Source: Cladosporium sp. IMV 00045 (Eukaryota; Ascomycota; Dothideomycetes; Cladosporiales; Cladosporiaceae). From it: a DNA stretch of 38,505 bases. The notes under the pieces are model-generated. The model saw nothing but the letters and a program-made list of their open reading frames with translations. It was not told where the DNA came from and did no database searches. Below are positions 8,854 through 18,900 of the stretch, one piece after another (within the stretch, counting starts at the first letter, position 1; each line of letters opens with the position of its first letter). The translations under genes were made by a program, and so were the position numbers. Location: positions 1-38,505 of the forward strand of contig MSJI02000472.1 of NCBI GenBank assembly GCA_001931905.2. Reading direction: 5' to 3'.

Positions 8854-10671
8854 TCACTTCGTGCCTCTCGGGCTGCCGATCACGCCCAAGTCGGCGCCGT
8901 CGGATCTGCCTGAAATCTCATCCATGTCGAACAGTTCTTGCTCCTCGTCGATTCGTTCGCGTCCAACGCTGATTCCGCTCGGGGCACGATCGATGCTGAG
9001 ACGCTTGCTAGATGTCGCGGTCGGGTTTCGTGGAGCACCGGGAGCAGTTGTGCTTGTAGATCCGGTTCCTGGGCTGTTCAGGCTACTAGTGCCCGTGGTG
9101 GGAACTGCGGAAGATGAAGCTGCGCGGGCTGCGTTGAGGTTGGTCCGTTGAAGCTCTTGCGTGAGCATGCTCATGCTCGCTTGCCGGGGTGGGCTGCCGA
9201 CGGCGGTGTTCAGAGCATACTCGGGCGCGAGAGAGGGTCGTTGAGACTGAGAGGGACCGGGAAGAGCTCCGAAGCCAGAGTTTCGCAGCGGTGAGCCAAC
9301 AAAATCAGAGCTGTTACTGCGTTGCGGAGCGAAGACGCTGGTGTACCGCGATGGTGAAGAGGAGAATGATGGGCTGCCGCTTTTGCTGTCGCCAGGCGTA
9401 GCAGTAGTGGAAAGAGTGCGTCTTTGAGCAGCAAGGAAAGATGCCGGATTCTCAGCCTGGCGGGATTCGCGTCTGGATCGGGATCCCGGGATGAGGTCGT
9501 GAAGAGAGGCGGGGAGTAGGTCTTCTTCGCGGTCTGTATCCGTCTCGCCGTCATCCTCGTCGTCGGAGTACTCAAATGATTTCGTGGGTAGTCCTGTGCC
9601 CACACTAGACGATATCATCGGACGGGCGCTGGTTCGCAGACGATTTGAGTGCAAAGGTCTTTTAGGGAAAGAGAGGGGTTCGTCACCGCCTGAGGGTGGG
9701 GATGATCCGGCAAGCACACTGTCGAGGTTGCCGCGGTCGCCAAAGGCTGAGTGGTGAAGGTCTTGAAGGGCAGTGTTGCCGAGTTGGGATTTCCGAGGTA
9801 ATGAAGAGGGCGGTGATTCAATTCCGAATCTGGATGGCACAGATGCTGCGAAAGGTCCGAGTCTCGCGGCCATGGAAACGCCATTGCTGTCGAAAGAGTT
9901 CGGTAGCGGTGCATCCAACACGCTCAAACCCTTCTGGTGAGGTGACGAGCCGTAGCCGAAGCGGTCGTTCTGTGGAGGTGATCCATACTTGGGCGACGCT
10001 GAAGTGTAGTCAAACTGCGGCATATCGTATCCATTCCTTGCCGCATACTGGTATTGTGCCATATCCTCCGGGAGCATCTCTCCATTTGGTCTCTGTTCCA
10101 GCGCTTGCATTGAAAGGAGCCCAGGTGGTGCCTGTCCGTACGCTCCCGGGGGAGGTGCCTGCGGGTATGGTGCAGCTTGCGAGTACCGCTTGTTGTTGAT
10201 GACTATCCCGTCTGGTGTGACGTGAAGCAATGCGCATTTTGTCCCGAACTTGCAGTGTCCCTTTGCAAAGTACTTGCACGGAGCTGGGCGCGTGGTCGAC
10301 TCCAAATCGTGCGAGAAAGGGCACATTCGTCCGGCCTGGCATTGGCCCTGGAGGTAAAACTTGCAAGGCACATGGGAAGTGTCTGCACGTTTGCTCAGTC
10401 CGCCACGCCCCTTCTTCCCTCCGCCAGATCCAGCGCCCGTGTCGGACTCACTCTTGTTCTTGGGTGGGCTGCGCGCCGCTCCTAGCATGCTCATGTCGGC
10501 GGATGTGGTTTGGTAGGGCGGAGGGCGCTGCATGCCTCCGCCGACGGGCATTGGCATGGCGCCATTACCATTCGGGGACTGCATGTTGGCACTGCCGTTT
10601 TGGGAGATATCGCTCAGCTGTCGCCGGTGGTGATGAGAGGGATGTTGCTGTAGTTGGCCGCGTGCATCCAT
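8854..10671 (-). CDS. LEE1-like tandem CCCH zinc-finger protein
   Basis: Single exon, 605 residues. After a disordered Gln/His/Gly/Pro-rich start, two CCCH fingers lie close together: C103-x7-C111-x5-C117-x3-H121 and C132-x7-C140-x5-C146-x3-H150, with the sequence CKFYLQGQC...CPFSH and CKYFAKGHC...CALLH. The spacing C-x7-C-x5-C-x3-H is that of RNA-binding CCCH proteins. The rest (about 450 residues) is Ser/Pro-rich, with an acidic patch (YSDDEDDGETDTDREEDLL) and a C-terminal block SSKRLSIDRAPSGISVGRERIDEEQELFDM. The closest family I recognise is fungal Lee1. Yeast LEE1 has no settled function, so RNA binding is inferred from the fingers only. Many SP/TP sites suggest phosphorylation control. 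The start at 10671 is the first Met and no intron is needed. The gene converges with TLS1. Confidence 0.85.
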   Translation of the reverse strand: MDARGQLQQHPSHHHRRQLSDISQNGSANMQSPNGNGAMPMPVGGGMQRPPPYQTTSADMSMLGAARSPPKNKSESDTGAGSGGGKKGRGGLSKRADTSHVPCKFYLQGQCQAGRMCPFSHDLESTTRPAPCKYFAKGHCKFGTKCALLHVTPDGIVINNKRYSQAAPYPQAPPPGAYGQAPPGLLSMQALEQRPNGEMLPEDMAQYQYAARNGYDMPQFDYTSASPKYGSPPQNDRFGYGSSPHQKGLSVLDAPLPNSFDSNGVSMAARLGPFAASVPSRFGIESPPSSLPRKSQLGNTALQDLHHSAFGDRGNLDSVLAGSSPPSGGDEPLSFPKRPLHSNRLRTSARPMISSSVGTGLPTKSFEYSDDEDDGETDTDREEDLLPASLHDLIPGSRSRRESRQAENPASFLAAQRRTLSTTATPGDSKSGSPSFSSSPSRYTSVFAPQRSNSSDFVGSPLRNSGFGALPGPSQSQRPSLAPEYALNTAVGSPPRQASMSMLTQELQRTNLNAARAASSSAVPTTGTSSLNSPGTGSTSTTAPGAPRNPTATSSKRLSIDRAPSGISVGRERIDEEQELFDMDEISGRSDGADLGVIGSPRGTK

Positions 10672-12363
10672 GCTAGAGAGCGCGGTGTTGCGTCAAAGTG
10701 GGGGCGCTCCTCGAATTCGGAGGCGGGTGCGAGGCGGGGACAAACGGTGATTGCGATTGCGATGGCGTCTTGGAGGAGACGAATGATGTGTCTGTCTTCT
10801 TGTCCAAAAAACCCCTCGTGTGAATTTCTCCCACCGAATAGTGCGATTTGAAGGTGTTGAATATCAATACTGGCAAGAGTCGAGTCCAGATGTATCTCCG
10901 TTGACTCCCAGGTGAGGATATCGTTGGCGGGCTGGCCTCTTTAGTGAACCAAGGTTCCAAGACGCCGCGGATGGTTGGTGCGAGCAGTTGACCTCAGACA
11001 AGTTCACGCCTCTTGACGAGATCTGTCTCTGCCTTTTGTCGACTCCTGTACTCGCTTTCACGCCTCGCTTGCTTCTGTCACCTTGAAGATGTCTTTGTAT
11101 GCGCAGCGGTGCATGGAGGAAGCGTCTAGGGGAGGAGTCGTCGGTCGTATTTGGGGCTTGAGGGTGCAATAATACGCTCGAGATATGGTTCGAAGGAAAG
11201 CATGACATACCTGCATTCCTATTATTTCAGATCATGGCACCTATTTCAAGAGTTTGGCATTCATGCGCATGGTGTCTGTCTGCAGGTGATCACGAGGCGA
11301 TGATGTCTCAGGCACACCCAAGATACTGTGCAGATGACCGACTCATCAGGTATGCATTACGCCAACGTTGCGTATGCATATGCAGACCAGGTGAGTTCAG
11401 CAGCTTTTAGTCCAGAAAATCTGTTCCTCATAACTCTTCCAGGCCTGACACAAGAATTAAAGTAGCGTTACCAGACTACGCAGCACGACCCGTCGTTACA
11501 CCGAACCACGTGATCTCGAACCGCATCGCACATACCCCTGACTGTGTATCGATCGAGGCTCGTCGGGTTGATGCCGCTGGTGTCGTACAGCATCAACCGG
11601 GTTGGAAGGACATCCAGGCTGCTCGTGCGTCTGAGAAGTCGGTTTCACTCAGTGGATGGCGAACTCATAGGTGCCTCAAGGGATATCACGAAGTTGCCAG
11701 AACCGCGGACCGACGGTATACTCCAAGCCTGGACTGTTCTTCCAGGGCTTTTGGCCAGAGCCAGAGCCAATGCGAAGGACCTTTTGATCGACCGAACTTC
11801 TTTGACCGACGCATGTCCAAACGCAGCACGTTGAGCATGTATCCGTCGGAGCGGCGTCCACCAGCAGACCATGTTTTGATGATGCACAGCTTGCGGGTTC
11901 CTGCGTTGTCTGCGAGTGCTTCTCGGGTGTATGCAAGCTTGTCCACTCAAGCCTTTGGCTCGCCCTGTTTGCGTTCCCAAGATGGTATCACGATCGTTAC
12001 CCTGCAATATCATGGTGACCTATTCGATGTTTTGGAATTGCTTGTAACATGTCCTGACCCAATTTGCCGCTCTTGAATCCCCCGTTATCAAGAACAGCCA
12101 CATCAAACTTCACTCACTCCACCTCACTGGTCGCTCCTTCCGTCAGAACAAAACACAACAACAGAAGAACGCTAAAAGCTTGGCACTTTCCTTCTTGCAA
12201 ACGACCTCACCTGCCGTACTTCATCCCACCCACGACCAACCTACTTTCGCTCATTACCTCAAACTCCCCGTCACTCGTTTCCTCCCGCTCACCTACCGCT
12301 CCTTCAGCACTGTCTCACCCCGAGTCACTCCTTACCTACGTGCCAGATCGTCTACTCTCTCTA
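10672..12363. other. Long divergent intergenic region upstream of LEE1-like gene
   Basis: About 1.7 kb. The first part (to about 11200) is the upstream flank of the minus-strand CCCH gene. Between 11510 and 12076 frames are open on both strands (188 codons plus, 122 codons minus), but neither product shows a domain or biased composition. From about 12090 to 12360 the plus strand is strongly C/T-rich with CAA tracts, like a fungal promoter or long leader for the next plus-strand gene. An inverted repeat is listed separately. Confidence 0.5.
11566..11598. repeat. Inverted repeat, 9-bp arms with 15-nt loop
   Basis: GGTTGATGC at 11566-11574 and its exact reverse complement GCATCAACC at 11590-11598. 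It could be a dyad binding site or an RNA hairpin; with 9-bp arms chance is also possible. Confidence 0.6.
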
Positions 12364-12491
12364 ATGAAGACAAAAACACTCGCCGCCTTGTTGGCGGCGA
12401 TACCGTTTGGCATTACTGCAGCATTGACGGCACCCGGCAGTGCACCATACTACGGCAACTCTTCTAGCTATGGCACAGCTGTCTTGTCCCA
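12364..12491 (+). other. Candidate signal-peptide exon with strong 5' splice donor (gene model unresolved)
   Basis: ATG at 12364 opens MKTKTLAALLAAIPFGITAA and continues LTAPGSAPYYGNSSSYG..., a good secretory signal with AxA-like cleavage options. The frame meets gtacgt at 12492, a strong donor, leaving phase 2. Possible acceptor: aag at 12547, which would join in phase to the frame of the large ORF downstream and add about 50 residues before its ATG at 12699. The branch site there is weak. Another phase-compatible acceptor is at 12778. Alternatively this is a separate short transcript or a spliced upstream ORF. I could not decide. Confidence 0.35.
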
Positions 12492-12698
12492 GTACGTATT
12501 CCAACTATCCCTCCCAATTGCATCTTCCCTTCCTGTCCCCGGCGAAGCCTTCCCTGCGATGAGGCCGTTGCCTGCTGGAAACGAGGACCGCCTACTACCC
12601 TGCTCATGTATATCGGCCTCATCGACATCCTGGACACCGCCAAAATCATGCAGCATCCAGCAGAGTATCAAGCCTTCGCTGTCATCAAACTAGCCAAA

Positions 12699-15600
12699 AT
12701 GTCATACCCAAACGGCACTTCTAAGGAACCATTTCCAGATCGAACTTACCTACCGCGTACTGGCACAGCTTACCCAAGCAACCCCTACCCGACACCAGGA
12801 CAATCTCGACATCGAAAACAAAACCCCAATCCCTTGGAGCGCCAAGGCGGTGTAACTGCCTCCCCTGGGCGAGTCTTGAGCAAAGAGGAACGGGAGCAGC
12901 GAAAGGACTCTTTGGCGGCCTCTGAGCTAGAGGAGAGATCACTGGAAGATGAACAAGCGGATAACATGAGCTTTGGGGCACTCTACCAGAAGATCAAGTC
13001 TTCGTCTCTTCTTCAGGATATCAACACTTCGCTCGAGGTCAATCTGGCCCCGGAGGCTGCTGAAAACGCATTCGAAATCACCGGAGCTGGCGTCTGGCCT
13101 CGTCTCGCACGACATTTCATCGTTCTGCTCGTCGCATTCCTGATCGTTTTCGGCACACTTTACCAGCTGGTCAATTACTTACTTCTTGCTACCAGAGTTT
13201 CCGCGCAATGCAGCCCGAGCACCGTCTATGTCACTGTCCCAGTGTCTTACACTTCCACCACCACTTATACTGCCACCACTTCGATTCTTGTTTCCCCGAC
13301 AGCATGCACTACAGCTCCAACGGACGTGGCTGTTGCTGGCACCGGCTCTGTCTCTCCACCTGCAGTAACCCACACCTCGACGTCGACTTCCACTCTCTTT
13401 CACACGACCACGCTCACTGTCTTCGAGGTCTCTTCCTCACCGTCGCCAGTCCCTACCTCAAGCACGTCGCCTGTTCCCTCCGAGGTTTCCTCAGCTACCA
13501 GCAGTCCGGCCGATGGCGCTTCATCTTCGGGTGGGTCATCCTTGGTTACTGCTGCCACTGCCACCACGGCGGCTTTGAGCGATTCATCAAGCCCGTTGAC
13601 GACCCTCACGACGACTTCTACGGATACCAATACTCATACGACTACCATTTCTCCGCCAGCAGAGGTGTCCACTTCAACGAGTTTCATCAGCCCTGACCTG
13701 ACATCGACAATCCACATCACTCGAACCAGCACTGTATCCTCCCTGGTCACTTCAACACGCTTTTCGTTCAGTGGTATCGGTAATTCGGGCTGGAATGTCA
13801 CAAGCTCGCCGACTTCAAGTGAGGTCGAGACAATTACTCGTGCGACACTTATCGGCACGGCCACGACAGCCACCATGTCGATCTTCTGGGCATCCTCAGG
13901 GGGTCAGACATATTCCACAAGCACGAGAGTTATCACCACAACGATTTATCACTCGATGCGGCCCAGCAGAACCAGTAGCAGCATGAACGCCACCTCTGAC
14001 TCGCCGGCTGTTCCCCAGTCTACTGGTATCTCTAATGGTACTTCTTCCTCTTTCCCAACGACGGAACCAGGCACAAGTGGGATGTCGCCTTCGTCTGGGT
14101 CGGCAGCTCTCACCGGCGGATCTGTTCCGGAGTCAGCATCTGTTTCGACGTCCACGGTCAGCGGCGAGAGCCCAAGCACGAGCAACATCGCCACTGCTTC
14201 GGTGTCAAGCTCCACAAGCAATAATACGATCTCTGGGCCGTCGTCTTCTAACTCAACCGTCGATCCCGCTTCTGCCAGCAGCACGACTGGTACGACAGTA
14301 TCCTCTTCGCCTTCTACATCAATGAACAGCGAATCGGCGATCAATTCCGTGCCATCATCAGATAGTGTGACTGCCCCGGCCACGGTACCAGGACTTCCCA
14401 CATCCACAAGCTCTGTCGAGGGAGGCTCTAATTCTAGACCGGCCGACTCAACTGCACCTAGCGCCACCTCCTCAAGCGCAAACATCAGCTCTGGATCGTC
14501 AAGCATCTCAGCAACGTCAGCGCTGTCATCTACTGGTGTTAGTGCAGCCGCTGACAGCTCTACTGAGTCTTGGGCTTCTGCAGCAGGTGCTAGCTCTTCT
14601 GGTAGCTCGAGCATTGTTCCCTCCTCTGGAAGCAGCACAGATCTGGTCTCTGCGACCCCAAGCACAACACTGCTTTCAATCATCGGAAGCTCACTGGCAA
14701 ACGGCCCTGCAACTGGCCCTTCGTCGAGTCTGGTATCCGCGCCAGTCGGTTCTGACACATTGTCTTCTACTGGCACTTCGCTTGCAAACGGCCAAGCCCC
14801 AAGCTCGACGACTGTCACCTCGCTCTCTTCGGGCTCAAGTTCCCCGGCCTCAAGCTCTACATCAATCAGCAGCTTGACGTCTACAACAGCCTCGCCATCG
14901 CGTGAATCCTCTTCTTCCAGCTCAAGCCGTATGAGCACCAGCTCCACTTCCATTCCAACGACACTCTCGGTCAGCAAGACGTCTGCCCCTGCTTCTGTCA
15001 GTCCGACTGCTTGTGGGGAGCATGGCGACTTCGTCCTTGATTTCGATGATCTTCCAAGCTTCTCCGGCGATGCAGACATCACACAGGCACCTCCGATCTT
15101 CAGCCCGTATCATCATCTCACCTTTAGCAACGGCTATGTCCATGCGCCGAAGCAGAAGCAACCATTCGCACCTCACTCTGGCGATCAGCTTGCAGTTTTC
15201 CTTGCTCCCAGTAACGGCACTAACGACACCCTATGGCATCAAAATGGCATGTCGGCCAATGTTCCCCGCACCGAGCCTGGCGAAATCACCGATGGTCCCT
15301 ACGATGGCATGCCAGCCTACTGGTTCGATGCCAAAGGCGCTTGGCTCGGCTGTGACAATGATGGCCCTGATCCATGCGTGTTCAACGTCACAGGCTGGAC
15401 CTGGGACGCTCAGGCTAGCGACGAGGTTCCCGCTTACAACACACAGATTGAAGTGCCGCCTTGCCCTGGTTTCAACGACTGCAAGCTCCAACATGTCGAC
15501 TTCCCAGACAACTTCCGTGGCCTGAGCGGCATATCAATGCAGGCCTCCGAGAACAACAAGCCGCGCATGTTCTTCATGGACGACCTCGCTCTCGCTTGGC

Positions 15601-15722
15601 ACGACAATAGCTGCGAGGCCGGCATGCAGCGCATGGGTCGTGGTGGCTCTGCCGGACCTGGTCGTTCTGGCTCCGTTGGTGGTGGAAGGAAGAGAGTCGT
15701 GCGTCGCTCGCTCATGCCTTAG
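12699..15722 (+). CDS. Membrane-anchored Ser/Thr-rich surface protein with C-terminal globular (DUF7371-like) domain
   Basis: From ATG 12699 (ccaaaATGtc, good fungal context) the frame gives 1007 residues; it stays open upstream, with an earlier ATG at 12606. Layout: a charged cytosolic N-terminus (1-138), one hydrophobic helix HFIVLLVAFLIVFGTLYQLV (about 139-163), QCSPSTVYVTVPVSYTSTTT, then roughly 600 residues of Ser/Thr/Ala/Pro stalk that would be heavily O-glycosylated. A folded domain follows at about 770-980 (DFVLDFDDLPSF, YHHLTFSNGYVHAP, FNVTGWTWD, CPGFNDCKLQHVDFP, MFFMDDLALAWHD). This final domain resembles a fungal domain I remember as DUF7371; that label is tentative. The order predicts a type II topology with the globular domain outside the cell. 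Its beta-rich, Asp/Trp-containing look suggests carbohydrate binding, but this is inference. The tail is basic and Gly-rich. It converges with DNMT5, 240 bases apart. Confidence 0.75.
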   Translation: MSYPNGTSKEPFPDRTYLPRTGTAYPSNPYPTPGQSRHRKQNPNPLERQGGVTASPGRVLSKEEREQRKDSLAASELEERSLEDEQADNMSFGALYQKIKSSSLLQDINTSLEVNLAPEAAENAFEITGAGVWPRLARHFIVLLVAFLIVFGTLYQLVNYLLLATRVSAQCSPSTVYVTVPVSYTSTTTYTATTSILVSPTACTTAPTDVAVAGTGSVSPPAVTHTSTSTSTLFHTTTLTVFEVSSSPSPVPTSSTSPVPSEVSSATSSPADGASSSGGSSLVTAATATTAALSDSSSPLTTLTTTSTDTNTHTTTISPPAEVSTSTSFISPDLTSTIHITRTSTVSSLVTSTRFSFSGIGNSGWNVTSSPTSSEVETITRATLIGTATTATMSIFWASSGGQTYSTSTRVITTTIYHSMRPSRTSSSMNATSDSPAVPQSTGISNGTSSSFPTTEPGTSGMSPSSGSAALTGGSVPESASVSTSTVSGESPSTSNIATASVSSSTSNNTISGPSSSNSTVDPASASSTTGTTVSSSPSTSMNSESAINSVPSSDSVTAPATVPGLPTSTSSVEGGSNSRPADSTAPSATSSSANISSGSSSISATSALSSTGVSAAADSSTESWASAAGASSSGSSSIVPSSGSSTDLVSATPSTTLLSIIGSSLANGPATGPSSSLVSAPVGSDTLSSTGTSLANGQAPSSTTVTSLSSGSSSPASSSTSISSLTSTTASPSRESSSSSSSRMSTSSTSIPTTLSVSKTSAPASVSPTACGEHGDFVLDFDDLPSFSGDADITQAPPIFSPYHHLTFSNGYVHAPKQKQPFAPHSGDQLAVFLAPSNGTNDTLWHQNGMSANVPRTEPGEITDGPYDGMPAYWFDAKGAWLGCDNDGPDPCVFNVTGWTWDAQASDEVPAYNTQIEVPPCPGFNDCKLQHVDFPDNFRGLSGISMQASENNKPRMFFMDDLALAWHDNSCEAGMQRMGRGGSAGPGRSGSVGGGRKRVVRRSLMP

Positions 15723-15962
15723 GAAACGTGGTGAGAGAGAAGGCAGAGGGAAAAGCTTTCGCAAATGAACATGAATGAGATGTATGATACAAACGCGCAC
15801 GAGTCGATACTTGGTGGTTTAGCAGTTCTTTGAAAAATAGCCCACTGTCAGTCTGGCACTGCAGGGCTTCTATGGTACAATAGCTACTCCATGCAAGTTC
15901 CTCAATCCAATAACCCCTCATGTCTCACCGTGTCTTGTAGTCAGTACAGTGTCCTCCCTCCC

Positions 15963-18900
15963 TCACTCGTCCCCAGCAAACGCCCTACTGAACTTGACCT
16001 GCGAACTGAAGTCCTCCCAGTCCGCCACCTGGTTGATGCGATTGTCCATCCCCATCTCAACATCACCATCGTCATCGACAACTCCATACTGATGCAGCCA
16101 AGGCTTCGGCCTCAGACTGAAGACCCCGTTCTCGCACACAAGCTGCACACGCTCCTTCTGATCGAGCTCAACTGGCGGCTCGATCGCTGGCGCGCCGGGC
16201 TCCGTAATGGCATCAATGTGCCTCTCGCGGTGCTGCAGAATGTCCACGTCGATGGTATGCAAAGCGCAAATGCGATAGACATGAATACGCTTCTTCTGGC
16301 CATGCCTGCGCACGCGGCCAATGGCCTGGGCCATCGTCGAGTCGTAGCCGTACTGATTGTCGCGCAGCAGAGGCGAGAGGAAGATGACGTGGTTGGCGAC
16401 TTGCAAGTTGGAGCCCGCGGCCGTCTCGTCTGAAGCGTTGAGCACGATCACCGTGTCGTTGTTGGTGCGGAAGTCGGCGATCTGTTGGCCTGCGTGCTGG
16501 TTTTGGGAGACGATTGTGGATTCGATGTCGCTTGAGTCAAGCGCGGAGGCGGCTTGGGAGAGTTGTTCGGTGTATTGAACGAATAAGATGGCTTTTTCGC
16601 CTTTGGCTTTGATTTCTTCCAACAGGCGGATCGCTGCGGTCAACTTGGCGCCGTGAGGGCTGGCTTGTTCCTGGGGGTCTTTCAGCGTGTGCGACCATAG
16701 CAGGTGGTGGTCTTGCTGTGAAGCGTTGCATCCTTCCGCGACGCACTGCGTGTTGTGCTGGATCTGGGATCGAGAGAAGCAATCTCTGCACACCCGGTGG
16801 CCACAGAGGGCTGAAACGGCCATATCCTGCTCATGGTTGCCGGAGCACTCGCTGCTATCACACTTCTCGGATGGTGAGGGATCTTGAATGCTCTGTACGT
16901 TGGTGATGTACCGTCTAGATCGAACGGACGTCAGCAGACCTTTTGCAAGACCGTTTACAATGGCCGTGAGGTCTCTGTTGCGTCTGTCCTCTTTGCTATC
17001 CTTCTCGTTGGAAGCCTGCTCTGAGTCGCTATCCTGCTTCGAACCCTTCTTCTTGCTTTGCTTCTTCGCTGGTAAAGGTGTTTTGCGAGCTGTTGACCGA
17101 AGCACATCCTGGACGTATCGAATCGTTTCCTCGTCTCCTAGAACCCGTTGTTCGAGCAGTGTCTCCGCCGTTTGCGCAAGAGACTTGTTTTCGACGGGTT
17201 GTTCGTTTTGAGCGTCAAAGCAAGCCGCTCTGAGGTCCTCGAGTGTCTTGTCAACCTCCTTTTGACGGGTGTAAATCATATGCTGTAGGCCATTCAAGAG
17301 GTCGCCTGGTCGCTCGAAGAAAGTAGAATCTTTCGAGAGCGCCTCCTCCGCGGTCTGAACGTCGGCAATCGCAGCCGTGAATCGCATGTCACGAGTGGTT
17401 GTTTTGGAGCTCTTGGCCTTACGCAAGTTCATGTCTTGTGAGCTGAGCTGCTGTGCCAGTTCAGCGTACGCTGCCTGGTGGTCGACATCGAGCTTGACCG
17501 GGACAAGGTGATCATCGTAGGCCATCTCACCAAAATCCATGACGTTCTGTCGTACGAACGTATCGAGGAACCCTTGGGCGATTTCGTGGATCCTAGCATG
17601 CATTGAATCTGAGAGCATCTCACGCATCGAGTCAAACAGTTCGAAGTCCGTCATGTCCTTACGAAGAGCCCTCACGTTGCGCTGGGCCATTACGCGTGAG
17701 CTGTCGCTTCCAATGCGGAGACGAACGCCTAGCAGTCCAGCGATCTGTGCGATGTCGTAGAAATCGGTAAGGGCAGGCGTACCGCTCAGACCCCAGCGTT
17801 TGTCGGCTTTCAGGGCCTGCAAAGACGCGTATTCGCGAGGGCTATACTGGTGGAACTCGTCGATGATGACCCGGTTGAAGTAGAACATCTCGAAAAGAGG
17901 TCGGTGAATGGTATCGACTGGAATGCTCTTCGGTGCAGCCTTGATAGCCTGCTTGGCTTTGCCCTTAGACTCGACATAGTCTTTGCCCACGAGGCGGCGA
18001 GAAGGAACCACTGCTTTGAACTCCTCGCTCTCAATAAGCTGCGTGTACCGAGCCTTCACTTTGGCTTGTAGTGCTTTGAGGCCTTCACGCTGCAAGACGT
18101 CGAGATGCTCCGGGATGTCTTTGCAAGCATGCTTCAACCATTGGGAAAACGCCCTACCAGATTGTGTAGCAGGGCCAGGCATGCCCACAAAGCTCGCTAG
18201 TCTCTCAGCATACTCAGGCTGTCCTAGAACATTGCGGTTCACAAGGATGATCTTCGCGTTTGTGAAGTCGTCAATCTTGAGGCCATTCAGGTCATTCAAA
18301 GTCTTCACGACTAGGACATCTCGTTTGCCTTTGTAGCCTAGCTTTTCGTGGATCTCCGATGCCCATTGCTTGATGAGAGTATGCGGAGCAACGATAAGCG
18401 TGGCCTGTGTTGCGATGAGGCCTTTGGCGTCTTCATGACGATCCTGGCGAGGGCGGAGATCATCTACGATGCGCTCATCTGTGGAAAGATGTGAATGTAT
18501 CAAGGCCAAACTCGTAATGGTCTTGCCAAAGCCAGGATGATCTGCGCATATGCCACCGCGAACCTCGACTTCTGCCTGCGCGCGGACTTCTGCTCGCCAC
18601 TTTAATGAGGGAATGAATGCCTCCTCTGCTTCTTCGATGGTGAAAGGGGTTCCTTTTTCCTGCTGCTGCATCCACTGTAGCACAACCGCTTGCTTCGGGA
18701 AGAGCTGACAACTCATGCCAATGTCGGTTGGCGGACTGCCGTTGGTAATGGTTTGGCCAAGGGTGAAAGGGCTGAGCTTGCTTGGTGAGGCCATATTCTG
18801 CTCTAGCATCCAAGACAGACGTGGAGCCGCAACGTCCGCCGGCAGACGTGCGGTGACTCTGTGTGCAAGGGAAGCGAGGTTCAGACCAAAGGCAACAGAC

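Noticed and set aside
11510..12076. 188-codon plus-strand ORF with overlapping minus-strand ORFs
   Set aside because: No domain, no biased composition, no start context or introns to support it, and frames are open on both strands.
13949..15082. 377-codon minus-strand ORF inside the Ser/Thr-rich surface protein gene
   Set aside because: Antisense shadow of a low-complexity Ser/Thr repeat region; its Glu/Val/Leu-rich content mirrors the sense codons.
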